Shown here: in pieces, positions 25,870 through 34,688 of the stretch
Numbering within the stretch: position 1 is the first letter of the stretch
How the letters are laid out: each line of letters starts with the position of its first letter
Assembly: GCF_001938945.1 (NCBI RefSeq)
Contig: NZ_MKIO01000026.1
Location: 1 to 64,000, forward strand
DNA: 64,000 nucleotides
Direction of reading: 5' to 3'
Source: Xaviernesmea rhizosphaerae
GTDB lineage: Bacteria > Pseudomonadota > Alphaproteobacteria > Rhizobiales > Rhizobiaceae
The notes under the pieces: model-generated
Databases searched by the model: none
Seen by the model: only the letters and a program-made list of their open reading frames with translations
What the model was told of the DNA's origin: nothing
Position numbers and translations under genes: made by a program

Positions 25870-26898
25870 ATGACCCTCACTGCCAACAGCCATCTCGCGG
25901 AGCTTTACCGCACCATGCGGCGCATCCGCACCTTCGAGGAACGCGTCGGCGAGCTTTTCGTGCGCGGCCAGTCCGCCGGCTCGATGCTGCATCTGTCGAT
26001 CGGCGAAGAGTCCAGCGCTGCCGGCGTCTGCGACGTGATGAAGCCGCAGGATACCTTCACCACCCATCATCGCGGCCATGGCATCTTTCTGGCACGCGGC
26101 GCCGACCCCAGGCGGATGATGGCCGAGATCGGCGGCAAGGAAACCGGCTATTGCCATGGCAAGGGCGGCTCCATGCACATTGCCGACATGGCGCTCGGCC
26201 ATCTCGGCGCCAATGCCATTGTCGGCGGCGGCATCCCCGCTGTCGTCGGTGCCGGGCTCTCCAGCAAATATCTGAAGCAGGACTCCGTTTCGATCGCCTT
26301 TTTCGGCGATGGCGCCATGCAGCAGGGCATCCTTTACGAGAGCATGAACATGGCGGCCCTCTGGAGCCTTCCGGTTCTCTTCGTCTGCGTCAACAACCAG
26401 TATGGCATGGGCACGCGCATCGACCAGGCCACGCGCAACACTGCCTTCGACGAGCGCGCCCGCGCCTTCGGGCTGAACGGCGCCGTGGTCAACGGGCTCG
26501 ATGTCGAGGAGGTGCGCGACGCCGCCCGCTGGCTGATCGACGATGCGCGCGCCGGCAAGCCGGGCTTCCTCTCGGTCGAGGTCTACCGCTTCTTCGGCCA
26601 TGCGCGCATGGACAAGAGCCCCTACAGGGCCGAGGTGGAGGAGCTGGAAGGCCGCAAGAAGGATCCGGTGCTCTTCGCCCGCGCCAAGCTGATCGAAAGC
26701 GGGCTGGAAAGTGCTGCGGCGCTGGATGCGCTCGACCGCGAGATCGCCGCGGAAATGGACGCCACCATCGACTTCGCGGTGGAATCCCGGGCGCCGGCCC
26801 TCTCCTCCATGTTTCGCGATGTCTATGCCGTGGGCGAGCCGGAGCCCGAGCCCGTGCGCGCCCGCATCGACCGTGTTCTAGCCAGGGAAGACGCCTAA
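25870..26898 (+). CDS. TPP-dependent dehydrogenase E1 component, alpha subunit (AcoA-like)
   Basis: A 342-residue E1-alpha of the pyruvate/acetoin dehydrogenase family. The TPP-binding motif GDGAMQQG...VNNQYGMGT lies at about 146-178, and the phosphorylation-loop equivalent RFFGHARMDKSPYR is near 240. Its length and GSMLHLSIGEESSAAGV start are typical of acetoin or branched 2-oxo acid E1 alpha. With the beta subunit it would cleave a 2-oxo acid or alpha-hydroxyketone and pass the acyl group to lipoyl-E2. Location directly after a sugar importer, without E3, separates it from housekeeping PDH. It overlaps the beta gene by one base (TAATG). Confidence 0.9.
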   Translation: MTLTANSHLAELYRTMRRIRTFEERVGELFVRGQSAGSMLHLSIGEESSAAGVCDVMKPQDTFTTHHRGHGIFLARGADPRRMMAEIGGKETGYCHGKGGSMHIADMALGHLGANAIVGGGIPAVVGAGLSSKYLKQDSVSIAFFGDGAMQQGILYESMNMAALWSLPVLFVCVNNQYGMGTRIDQATRNTAFDERARAFGLNGAVVNGLDVEEVRDAARWLIDDARAGKPGFLSVEVYRFFGHARMDKSPYRAEVEELEGRKKDPVLFARAKLIESGLESAAALDALDREIAAEMDATIDFAVESRAPALSSMFRDVYAVGEPEPEPVRARIDRVLAREDA

Positions 26899-27872
26899 TG
26901 CCTGCCATGACCTATCGAGACGCGCTGCGCCAGGCGCTTGATGACGCGATGACCGAGGACAAGTCCATTGTGGTGATCGGTGAGGAAGTCGGTCGCTATG
27001 GCGGCGCCTACGGGGTGACCAAGGATCTGATCAAGGTGCATGGCCCGGAGCGGCTGATCGACACGCCGATTTCCGAACCGGCGATCATCGGCGCCGCCGT
27101 CGGCGCGGCGATGACGGGCCTCAGGCCCGTGGCCGAGCTGATGTATATCGACTTCCTTGGCATGACCATGGACCAGCTCGCCAACCAGGCGGCCAAGATC
27201 CGCTACATGTTCGGCGGGCAGATCGGCGTGCCCATGGTGCTGCGCACGCAAGGAGGCACCGGGCGCTCCGCCGGCGCACAGCACAGCCAGAGCCTGGAGG
27301 CCTGGATCATGCACACGCCGGGCTTGCGGCTCGCCATGCCTGCCACGGTCGCCGATGCCTACCACCTCCTGCGCCAGAGCCTGACCAAGCCGGATCCGGT
27401 GGTCTTCATCGAGCACAAGGCCCTTTATACCCGCAAGGAAGAGGTCGATTTGTCGGCCGATCCGCTCCCCTGGGGCAAGGCCGCCGTCCGCCGGCAGGGC
27501 GACGACCTGGTGATCGTCACCTATTCCCGTCAGGTTCTCTATGCGCTGGAGGCCGCAGAGGCTCTGGCCAGGAAGGGGATCGAAGCCACGGTCATCGATC
27601 TGCGCACGCTCAACCCCCTCGACTTCGACACGATCCGCACCCATGTCGAGCGCGTCGGCAAAGCGATGGTCGTCAGCGAAGGCGTGATGACCTCAGGCGT
27701 GGCGGCGGAGCTTTGCGCGCGCATCTCGGAGGAGTGCTTCGATTTCCTCGAGCAGCCCGTCATCCGTGTCGCCGGCGAGGATATTCCGATTTCCGTCTCG
27801 CAGGAGCTGGAATCCGGCAGCGTGCCCTCCGCCCGCATCATCGCCGAGGTGGCGGAGAGGCTGACGGCATGA
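26898..27872 (+). CDS. TPP-dependent dehydrogenase E1 component, beta subunit (AcoB-like)
   Basis: A 324-residue transketolase-like beta subunit: YRDALRQALDDAMTEDKSIV, IGEEVGRYGGAYGVTKDL, and DTPISEPAIIGAAVGAAMTG show the conserved Glu contacts to TPP. The C-terminal transketolase domain includes VIDLRTLNPLDFDTI. It pairs with the preceding alpha subunit; together they form the E1 heterotetramer. Start overlaps the alpha stop and its own stop overlaps the E2 start (ATGA), so the three are tightly coupled. Confidence 0.9.
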   Translation: MPAMTYRDALRQALDDAMTEDKSIVVIGEEVGRYGGAYGVTKDLIKVHGPERLIDTPISEPAIIGAAVGAAMTGLRPVAELMYIDFLGMTMDQLANQAAKIRYMFGGQIGVPMVLRTQGGTGRSAGAQHSQSLEAWIMHTPGLRLAMPATVADAYHLLRQSLTKPDPVVFIEHKALYTRKEEVDLSADPLPWGKAAVRRQGDDLVIVTYSRQVLYALEAAEALARKGIEATVIDLRTLNPLDFDTIRTHVERVGKAMVVSEGVMTSGVAAELCARISEECFDFLEQPVIRVAGEDIPISVSQELESGSVPSARIIAEVAERLTA

Positions 27873-29500
27873 TCAACCAGCGCTTTCTCAAGATGCCGCG
27901 TCTCGGTGAGACGATGGAGGAGGGCAAGATCGTCGGCTGGCTGGTGAAGCCCGGCGAGGCCTTTTCCCGCGGCGACCCGATTCTCGAAATCGAGACCGAT
28001 AAGACCATTGCCGAATTTCCCGCCCTCGGCGATGGCCGTCTCAACGAAATTCTGGTCGGACTGGACGAGACCGTCGAGGTCGGTCACCCCATCGCTAGCA
28101 TCGAGATCGGCACGGGGCCGGACTGGACGGCGGATGAGGGGGACAGTGAACCGGCGTCGGACGCCGGCACGCCCTCCGTGCCAGCCGTTCAGGAGACCGG
28201 CCTTGCCGAGACCGATCTGACAATGCCGCGCCTCGGCGAGACCATGGAGGAGCGTCGGATCGCCAAATGGCTGAAGGCCGAAGGCGACAGCTTCGAGCGG
28301 GGTGAAGCCATTCTCGAGATCGAGACCGACAAGACCATTGCGGAATTTCCGGCCCTGTTCGCCGGCAGGATCCTGACCCTTCTCAAGGGCGAGGACGAAA
28401 CCGTGGCCGTCGGCGCACCGATTGCGCGCATCCTCGCTCCATCCGAAAGCCAGCCCGAGACAGCGGCGGCGGAGGCTTTAGCGCCTATGACAAGCGATGA
28501 GCCTGCGGGACAGGTGCGGCAGGCACAGCAAGGGCCAGCGCAATCCACCCGCCTGCGCGCCACCCCGCTTGCCCGGCGGCTTGCCCGCGCGCGCGGAATC
28601 GACCTCGCCCAGCTGAAGGGCACGGGACGGCGCGGCCGGATCGAAAGAGACGATGTTCTCGCCTTCGCTCCACAGGGCCGGGCGGAGCCGACCTTGCAGG
28701 CAGCGAGTTCGCTGGCCGATGAAGTCTCCATGGCGGCGCTGACACGCGGGCGCATGGCCTATCTTGACAGCGCTGCAGGGCAGGGCGTGCCCTTGCTGCT
28801 TCTGCATGGCTTTGCCGGCGATCACACGACCTGGGCAACCATCGCAGCGGGATTGAAGCGCGCCGGTCGAAGGGTGATCATCCCCGATCTGCCGGCCCAC
28901 GGGCTAACCGAGATCAAGGAGAGCGATCCCTTTGGGCTGGGGAGCGACCTCGTGGAATTTCTGGCCCGCCTGGGCGTGGATCAGGTCTCGGTTCTGGCAC
29001 ACTCCCTCGGCGCCGTGGCGGCTGTCACTCTGGCAAAGGCCGCGCCCGACCGCGTGCGCGCGCTGACCCTGATTGCCCCGGCAGGTTTGGGACGCGAGAT
29101 CGACACCGGTTTTGTCGATGGGATGGCCGGCGCGCGACATCCCGGCGAAGTGGCGCACCTCCTGCGGCGGCTCTCCGTCCAGGGCAACGGCCCGTCGGAG
29201 AGCGCTCTGGCCAAGCTGACCACTACTTTGTCGGCCGGGCGGCTGACGTCGCTTGCCGGCAATCTGGCGGGCCCGCTTGGCCAGCGGATTGATATAATCG
29301 GTCTGTTGCAGGCGCTGCCGGCGCGGCTTGCGATCCGGGTGCTCTTCGGGCTTGAGGATCGCATCATCCCCTGGAGCCAGGTGGCGGCGCTGCCCCCGCG
29401 CGTGGCCATCCATCTCCTCGCCCGCGCCGGGCACATGCCGCACTGGGATCAAACCAGGGAGGTTCTGGAGATCCTCCTGTCGCAGGGAGCCGACCAATGA
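27869..29500 (+). CDS. Di-lipoyl E2-like protein with C-terminal alpha/beta-hydrolase (AcoC-like)
   Basis: A 543-residue protein. Two lipoyl domains carry EIETDKTIAEFPAL twice, with lipoyl-lysines near 45 and 155. A peripheral subunit-binding domain follows at about 227-265 (RATPLARRLARARGIDLAQL, KGTGRRGRIERDDV). The C-terminal part (about 296-540) is an alpha/beta-hydrolase with LLLLHGFAGDHTTW and nucleophile elbow LAHSLGAV (Ser near 378), not the HxxxD acyltransferase of PDH E2. This order is known from acetoin-dehydrogenase AcoC, where the hydrolase fold is thought to transfer the acetyl group to CoA. The binding domain normally docks E1 or E3; no E3 gene is in this cluster. Confidence 0.9.
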   Translation: MINQRFLKMPRLGETMEEGKIVGWLVKPGEAFSRGDPILEIETDKTIAEFPALGDGRLNEILVGLDETVEVGHPIASIEIGTGPDWTADEGDSEPASDAGTPSVPAVQETGLAETDLTMPRLGETMEERRIAKWLKAEGDSFERGEAILEIETDKTIAEFPALFAGRILTLLKGEDETVAVGAPIARILAPSESQPETAAAEALAPMTSDEPAGQVRQAQQGPAQSTRLRATPLARRLARARGIDLAQLKGTGRRGRIERDDVLAFAPQGRAEPTLQAASSLADEVSMAALTRGRMAYLDSAAGQGVPLLLLHGFAGDHTTWATIAAGLKRAGRRVIIPDLPAHGLTEIKESDPFGLGSDLVEFLARLGVDQVSVLAHSLGAVAAVTLAKAAPDRVRALTLIAPAGLGREIDTGFVDGMAGARHPGEVAHLLRRLSVQGNGPSESALAKLTTTLSAGRLTSLAGNLAGPLGQRIDIIGLLQALPARLAIRVLFGLEDRIIPWSQVAALPPRVAIHLLARAGHMPHWDQTREVLEILLSQGADQ

Positions 29501-29832
29501 GCGATGCACGCGAAAGGCTGAAGGAAGCGCAGGCGCGCATCGGCCTGCTGGCGAAGGCCAGCCCCGATCTCTTCGCCGGCTTTTCCAGGGTTAGCAAGGC
29601 CGCCACGGTGCCCGGCCGCATGACGGCGGCGCAGAAGGAGCTCGTTGCGGTGGCGCTCGCCGTCTCGAAGGGATGCGAGGACTGCATTCTCTACCATGTC
29701 GAGGCCGCCATCAGGCATGGCGCCGAGGAGGCCGATCTGGTCGAGGTGCTGGATGTGGCCGTCGAGATGGGCGGCGGTCCCTCGGTGATGTATGGCGCGA
29801 AAGCGTTGGAGATCCTGCGGGCGCTCCGTTAG
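29497..29832 (+). CDS. AhpD/carboxymuconolactone-decarboxylase-family CxxC protein
   Basis: A 111-residue helical protein. The signature VSKGCEDCILYHVEAAIRHG supplies Cys60, Cys63 and His67, the AhpD-type redox centre. AhpD in mycobacteria uses lipoylated E2 as electron donor. Here the gene overlaps the stop of a lipoyl-E2 gene by four bases (ATGA), which makes a redox partnership with the E2 lipoyl groups attractive. That role is inference; the broader family also includes decarboxylases and uncharacterised enzymes. The family fit itself is clear. Confidence 0.85.
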   Translation: MSDARERLKEAQARIGLLAKASPDLFAGFSRVSKAATVPGRMTAAQKELVAVALAVSKGCEDCILYHVEAAIRHGAEEADLVEVLDVAVEMGGGPSVMYGAKALEILRALR

Positions 29833-29880
29833 AGCATCGAACCGGATAACGGTTTCAGATCATCGGACAATCCGATGCTC
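29832..29880. repeat. Nested palindromic intergenic element
   Basis: GAGCATCG (29832-29839) pairs with CGATGCTC (29873-29880). Inside, AACCG-GATAA-CGGTT forms a second hairpin. The element begins at the stop of the AhpD-like gene, within the 206-base gap before the kinase gene. Such elements recur between rhizobial genes and may stabilise or attenuate mRNA. Confidence 0.45.
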
Positions 29881-30038
29881 ATGAGCATTTCCCAGCCGAA
29901 GCATGATCGCGTCGGTGTCGGGCAATGGGATGAAAACCAAGGCATAGAACGTGTCAGGGGTGCCTGATCGCTTGATACGCTCTGGCCTCATGGCATGCGG
30001 GCGCCCGGGAGGAGAGACGGGTGCAGGAGGAGAGAGAG

Positions 30039-31547
30039 ATGGGCTATTTTTTGACGGCCGATGGCGGCACGGAGAGCCTTCGCGCGCGCGTCTACGATCT
30101 GGACGGACATTGCCTCGGCAGTGTCGCCGTGGCCTATGAGACCAGGTTTTCCGCTGGCGCCAGAGCCGAGCAGGACCCCGAGGATTGGTGGCGCGCCTTC
30201 GTCTCTGCCGCCCGGGGGGCAATTGCCGAAGCGCGGGTGGATCCGCAAAATGTCGACGCGATCTGCCTGGCAACCACCAGCTGCACCGTGGTGGCGCTGG
30301 ATGGCGACGGCAGGGCGCTGCGACCCGCGATCATCTGGATGGATGTTCGGGCCAACTGCGAGGCTGACGCCGTGCTGGCGACCGGCGATGGCGCGTTGAT
30401 CGCCAATGGCGGGGGGCGGGGTCCTGTTTCGGCCGAATGGATGATCCCCAAGGCGCTATGGATCGCGCGCAACGAACCGGAGATCTTCGAGAAGGCAGCG
30501 ACCATCTGCGAGTATCAGGATTTCATGACACTGCGGCTGACCGGCGAGCGCGCGGCAAGCCTCAACAACGTGACCTTGCGCTGGCACTACCAGACCGATC
30601 GTGGCGGCTGGCCAACGAGCTTGGTCGACGCGCTCGGCCTGTCGGCGCTCTTGCGGAAGTGGCCCGAGCGGATCGTGCCGCCCGGCGGTGTCATTGGAAC
30701 GCTTTCGGCAAAAGCGGCTGAGGAACTCGGTCTTCCCTCGGCCGTCAAGGTGGTACAGGGCGGCGCCGATGCGCTGATCGGCATGATCGGGCTTGGCGTT
30801 GCCAAGCCGGGGCAACTCGCGCTCATCACCGGATCGTCGCATCTGCAGTTCGGCGTGACGGAACAGCCGGTCCATGCTCCCGGTATCTGGGGCACCTATC
30901 GCGATTGCGTCTATCCCGATCGCTACATCGTCGAGGGCGGGCAGACCTCTACCGGCTCGATCATCGCTTGGCTCGGCCGGCTGATGAACGGTACGATGGA
31001 TCTGGCGGAGATGAACCGCAAGGCGGCCGCGCTCGATCCGGGCTGCGACGGGCTTCTGGTGCAGGATCACTTCCAGGGTAACCGCACACCTTATACCGAC
31101 CCGCTGTCGCGCGGTGCGATTGTCGGGCTGACGCTTGCGCATGAGCCGCATCATATTTTCCGCGCTGTGATGGAGGGGATCGGCTTCGGCACGCGCGCCA
31201 TTCTCGATGCCATGGCGTCGGCCGGCTATCGCGGCACGGAGATCACCGTGGGCGGAGGCGCCGGCGCATCGGAACTCTGGCTGCAGATCCATGCGGACAC
31301 TGCCGGCCTGCCGGTCTCGGTTCCCGCCTCGCGCGATGCGCCCTCGGTGGGCGCCGCCGTTCTGGCCGCTCATGGCGCGGGCCATTTCCCATCGATCGAT
31401 GAGGGCATCGCAGCCATGGTCAAGCCTGGCCGCCGCATCGAGCCGCGCCAGCGAGAGGTTGCGCTCTATGATGAAATCTATCAACGCTATCTCGCGCTCT
31501 ACCCGGCGCTGAAGGCGGTGGCGAGCGCAGGACGGAGCCCGGCATGA
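30039..31547 (+). CDS. FGGY-family carbohydrate kinase
   Basis: A 502-residue kinase starting MGYFLTADGGTESLRARVYD after GGAGGAGAGAGAG. The ASKHA-fold signatures are visible: phosphate-1 loop TADGGTESLRARV, AIIWMDVRANCEAD, the substrate/ATP region VVQGGADALIGMIGLG, and the C-terminal ITVGGGAGASELWLQIHAD. It resembles the ribulokinase/YgcE branch more than classical xylulokinase, but substrate cannot be assigned from sequence. It would phosphorylate a ketose or polyol supplied by the importer or dehydrogenases. Four-base overlap with the next gene. Confidence 0.85.
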   Translation: MGYFLTADGGTESLRARVYDLDGHCLGSVAVAYETRFSAGARAEQDPEDWWRAFVSAARGAIAEARVDPQNVDAICLATTSCTVVALDGDGRALRPAIIWMDVRANCEADAVLATGDGALIANGGGRGPVSAEWMIPKALWIARNEPEIFEKAATICEYQDFMTLRLTGERAASLNNVTLRWHYQTDRGGWPTSLVDALGLSALLRKWPERIVPPGGVIGTLSAKAAEELGLPSAVKVVQGGADALIGMIGLGVAKPGQLALITGSSHLQFGVTEQPVHAPGIWGTYRDCVYPDRYIVEGGQTSTGSIIAWLGRLMNGTMDLAEMNRKAAALDPGCDGLLVQDHFQGNRTPYTDPLSRGAIVGLTLAHEPHHIFRAVMEGIGFGTRAILDAMASAGYRGTEITVGGGAGASELWLQIHADTAGLPVSVPASRDAPSVGAAVLAAHGAGHFPSIDEGIAAMVKPGRRIEPRQREVALYDEIYQRYLALYPALKAVASAGRSPA

Positions 31548-32311
31548 GCGATTCATTTCGTCTCGATGGCAAGATCGCGCTCGTCACCGGCGCGGCGCGC
31601 GGCATCGGTCGCGCCATTGCGGAGCGGCTCGCCGACGCAGGCAGCACCGTCATTCTGGCGGACCGCGACGTAAACGAGGCCGAACGCGCCGCGGCGGCCA
31701 TCCGCAAGACGGGCGGGCGGGCCACCGGTCTGTTGCTCGATGTCACCGACCGGGCAGGTGTGACAGCGGCAGCCGCAGAGCTCCACGCCCGGTTTGGCGC
31801 GCTTGACGTGCTGGTCAACAATGCCGGTATCGTGCGCAATGCGCCTGCTGCCGAGATGACGTTCGAGGATTGGCAGGCCGTGATCGATATCGATCTCACC
31901 GGCGTCTTCACCTGCGCGCAGATCTTTGGCCGCGCCATGGTGCAGGCCGGGCGCGGCGCCATCGTCAATATCTCCTCCATGTGCGGGGAGATCGTCGTGC
32001 AGCCGCAGCCGCAGGCTGCCTATAATGCGGCCAAGGCGGGCGCCAACCTGCTGACCAAGTCGCTGGCGGTCGAATGGGCAGAGGCAGGCGTACGGGTCAA
32101 CGCGGTTGCGCCGGGCTATATCGCCACCGAACTGACGTTGAGCGGCCGCAGCAACACGGCATGGTTTTCCGCCTGGATGGCTGCGACGCCGATGCGCCGC
32201 CTCGGCGAGCCGCGCGAAATCGCCGATGCCGTTCTCTTCCTTGCTTCGCCTGCCGCCAGCTTTGTCACGGGCGCCGTGTTGTCTGTCGATGGCGGCTATA
32301 CCGCTCTCTGA
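31544..32311 (+). CDS. Short-chain dehydrogenase/reductase 1
   Basis: A 255-residue classical SDR. The cofactor motif TGAARGIG is near residue 16, NNAG near 90, the catalytic Ser in NISSMCGE, and YNAAK (Tyr-xxx-Lys) near 160. The sequence DRDVNEAERAAAA after the second strand, with Asp at its end, suggests NAD+ preference. In a polyol/sugar cluster it most likely oxidises a secondary alcohol to a ketone. Translationally coupled to the kinase gene by ATGA overlap. Confidence 0.9.
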   Translation: MSDSFRLDGKIALVTGAARGIGRAIAERLADAGSTVILADRDVNEAERAAAAIRKTGGRATGLLLDVTDRAGVTAAAAELHARFGALDVLVNNAGIVRNAPAAEMTFEDWQAVIDIDLTGVFTCAQIFGRAMVQAGRGAIVNISSMCGEIVVQPQPQAAYNAAKAGANLLTKSLAVEWAEAGVRVNAVAPGYIATELTLSGRSNTAWFSAWMAATPMRRLGEPREIADAVLFLASPAASFVTGAVLSVDGGYTAL

Positions 32312-32328
32312 TCTGAGGAGTTTCCCCT

Positions 32329-33084
32329 ATGTCGAATATCCATCGAACCGCACTCGTCACCGGCGCCAGCCGCGGTATCGGTCGCGCCATCGCCGTCGGC
32401 CTCGCGCGGCGCGGCTATGATGTTGCCGTCAACGATATCGTCCGCCAGCGTGCGGCGCTTGAGGAGGTCGCGGCCGAGATCGAGGCGCTAGGACAGCGGG
32501 CTTTACCGGTCTTTGCCGACGTGAGCAGCAAGAGCGATGTGGTCGCCATGGTGGAAACGGTCGAAAGCGCATTCGGCCATATCGACGTCATCGTCAACAA
32601 TGCCGGCATTCTGATCTCGGGCAATGTGGCAGGGCTGAAGGAAGACTTCTGGGACAGCGTCATGGACGTGAACGCCAAGGGGACGTTCCTCGTCGTGCAG
32701 GCGGCCCTTGCCGGCATGAAGGCGCGCAAATATGGCCGCATCGTCAACATCGCCTCCATCGGCGGCAAGCATGGCGCACCGGAGCAGGCGCATTACTCGG
32801 CCTCCAAAGCGGCGGTCATGGGCTTTACCCGCGTGCTGGCGCAGGAGGTAGGCGTGGATGGCATCACGGCCAATTGTGTCTGCCCCGGTATCATCCTCAC
32901 GGATATGGGCCGGGTCAATCTCGACGATCCCGCAATCCGCAAGGCCTGGCAGGAAAAGACCGCGCTGCGCCGCATCGGCGATCCCGAAGACGTGGTCGGC
33001 GCCGTCGCCTTCCTGGCGTCCGATGATGCCGCTTTCATCACCGGACAGACGCTCAATGTCGACGGCGGTATCGTGCTAAGTTGA
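32329..33084 (+). CDS. Short-chain dehydrogenase/reductase 2
   Basis: A 251-residue classical SDR with TGASRGIG, NNAGI, NIASIGGK and YSASK. VNDIVRQRAALE after the second strand has an Asp, consistent with NAD(H). It starts after GAGGAGTTTCCCCT and closes the operon. Only moderate similarity to SDR 1 is seen by eye, so they probably act on different steps or stereocentres and are not a recent duplication. Confidence 0.9.
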   Translation: MSNIHRTALVTGASRGIGRAIAVGLARRGYDVAVNDIVRQRAALEEVAAEIEALGQRALPVFADVSSKSDVVAMVETVESAFGHIDVIVNNAGILISGNVAGLKEDFWDSVMDVNAKGTFLVVQAALAGMKARKYGRIVNIASIGGKHGAPEQAHYSASKAAVMGFTRVLAQEVGVDGITANCVCPGIILTDMGRVNLDDPAIRKAWQEKTALRRIGDPEDVVGAVAFLASDDAAFITGQTLNVDGGIVLS

Positions 33085-33425
33085 GGTGAAAGCGCTAGCC
33101 GCCAGTGTCATCCTTGTTGGCCTTTGCCAGTATGCCGATGATCTGAGACCTGGGTGTCGCAACTCGCGAATGCTCCAGACCTCCAGGATGTTGGATGGTT
33201 CGGCGCTGGCCAAGTTGTATTGGCGGTTGGCTTGAATTGTTAAAGCGTGATCATGAAATCAAGAATTTCGGTTTGCGAGACCAGGTCGAGACATTTTGCG
33301 TTCACGCAACCTCTACCGTCGGAATGATCTGGTGGCGCTGTCTTGCTATCTGTACCTTGCAGCGGTTCAGACCTGTAAGTGGGTCACACCTGGTCTTGCG
33401 CGAATAAGCCAGCACCCCTTGCGGA
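33085..33425. other. No gene seen
   Basis: Only short open frames without family character or ribosome-binding sites. GC is lower than in the operon before it. It is probably insertion debris together with the Tn3-type remnant that follows. Confidence 0.4.
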
Positions 33426-33659
33426 CTATTTGCTTCCAGCGTCTAACGGAATGTGAACCTGCAACCACGGATTGATCCCGAGCGAACGTAGGAATGTGAT
33501 ACGCACTGTCAATTGAAACAGGTTTCCCGTTCCCGGTGTGTCGAGTGCTGAACGCAGCCAGTGGAAGCGTGTTTGCCCGATCGCCGGATCAATGCCCAGC
33601 AGGGCATCCAGACTCAGATTCGGGAGCAGAAGCCGAGGCAGCACGGTCGCTCGAGTTAT
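33426..33659 (-). pseudogene. Tn3-family transposase remnant
   Basis: A minus frame without start reads ATVLPRLLLPNLSLDALLGI, DPAIGQTRFHWLRSALDTPG and ITFLRSLGINPWLQVHIP. This matches the N-terminal segment of Tn3-type TnpA (pattern LDxLLxxDPxxGxTRFxWLR ... FLRxLGI). It then loses similarity and stops. It marks the border between the catabolic cluster and the quorum-sensing genes. Confidence 0.55.
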
Positions 33660-33862
33660 CCGGAAAAAGCTGCCACACTTACCGGCCTTGTCTCTTCTGG
33701 AAAAAGGTAGCTCGCCTCAGGACCCTTAATTTCACGACGTCTGAAAATAACCGTCGCCCGTCTTGGTGCGACAACTGCAAAGATAGATTTTGTCGTTCGC
33801 ACGGATGCAAATTCAGTCAGTGGTAGTATGTTTGCGGCATTGGTGAATTCAGGATTGATTAA

Positions 33863-34600
33863 ATGCCCGATTTGGAAGATGCCTTTTACCGTGTCGTTGA
33901 CATCCTCGATGACGAAACCGCATCGCCGGAATCCGTGCCGGACTTGTTGCGGACTGTTTGCTCTCTCTATGGCCTGAACTCGGCAGCCTATTTCGGTGTA
34001 AACGTTTCGGAACAGGAACAAGGCGAACCGTATCTCGCGGTGACCTATTCGTCCGAATGGGTCGCTCACTACAGAATCCAAAAGTTTGTCGATATCGATC
34101 CGGTCATTCGTGAGGGATTTTCGAGCATGCTGCCGATTGTGTGGAGCGCCTACGACGCGCGAAGCCCCAGGCTGAAGCGCTTCTTCGGGGAAGCGGCGGA
34201 ATTTGGGGTTGGCAAGCGCGGCCTGACCATACCGATCCGCGGACGAAGCGGTGATCGTGCCTTGTTCACCATCACCAGTGACCAGAACCTTGTCGACTGG
34301 AGCGGCTCCCAAAGGCGCTTCGAACGGGATTTTCAGATGCTCGCGTTTCATCTGCATCAGCGCATTCTGAGGGCTCGCGGGGTCGAAAGGCCTGTGCCAA
34401 AGCTCGCGCCGCGTGAGTTGGAATGCCTCAAGTGGCGAGCGGCTGGAAAGTGCAACTGGTCGACCGCACAAATCATGGGAATCTCGGCCAAAACCGTCGC
34501 GTGCTACCTCGAAACGGCAAGGGTTAAGCTCGATGCGTCGAATACGACGCATGCGGTTGCAAAAGCCATCACCTATAACCTATTTACGATTGCGCATTAA
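33863..34600 (+). CDS. LuxR-family acyl-homoserine-lactone receptor/activator
   Basis: A 245-residue protein with an N-terminal autoinducer-binding domain (about 20-165). Trp66, Tyr70, Asp79, Pro80 and Trp94 have the same spacing as the conserved ligand-pocket residues of TraR. The C-terminal LuxR helix-turn-helix (about 180-235) is LAPRELECLKWRAAGKCNWS, TAQIMGISAKTVACYLETA. The ATG at 33863 lies 16 bases after a TGAATTC; the ribosome-binding site is weak. It lies upstream of luxI in the same direction. It probably senses population density and controls luxI and transfer genes. Confidence 0.9.
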   Translation: MPDLEDAFYRVVDILDDETASPESVPDLLRTVCSLYGLNSAAYFGVNVSEQEQGEPYLAVTYSSEWVAHYRIQKFVDIDPVIREGFSSMLPIVWSAYDARSPRLKRFFGEAAEFGVGKRGLTIPIRGRSGDRALFTITSDQNLVDWSGSQRRFERDFQMLAFHLHQRILRARGVERPVPKLAPRELECLKWRAAGKCNWSTAQIMGISAKTVACYLETARVKLDASNTTHAVAKAITYNLFTIAH

Positions 34601-34622
34601 ACCCGGGAGATCGACCGGGTTT
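34599..34622 (+). terminator. Hairpin after luxR
   Basis: Perfect 8-base arms AAACCCGG and CCGGGTTT with an 8-base loop start inside the luxR stop codon. The second arm ends in TTT. It is a plausible weak intrinsic terminator separating luxR from luxI. Confidence 0.5.
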
Positions 34623-34653
34623 CCTGCGTTCGATCACGCTAATATTCCTTGTT

Positions 34654-34672
34654 TTGTAGCAATTTACTACAA
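34654..34672. promoter_or_regulatory. lux-box-like dyad upstream of luxI
   Basis: TTGTAG-CAATTTA-CTACAA is a 19-base dyad with perfect 6-base arms, ending 16 bases before the luxI start. Size and position fit a LuxR-type binding site. The closeness to the ATG means it may lie at or below the promoter, so repression is as possible as activation. Confidence 0.55.
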
Positions 34673-34688
34673 CCAAGGGTAAACAGAT

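Noticed and set aside
26151..27872. Long frame read as one 573-residue protein across the E1 genes
   Set aside because: Its first half is the E1-alpha gene out of frame; the true E1-beta start is the ATG at 26898 overlapping the alpha stop.
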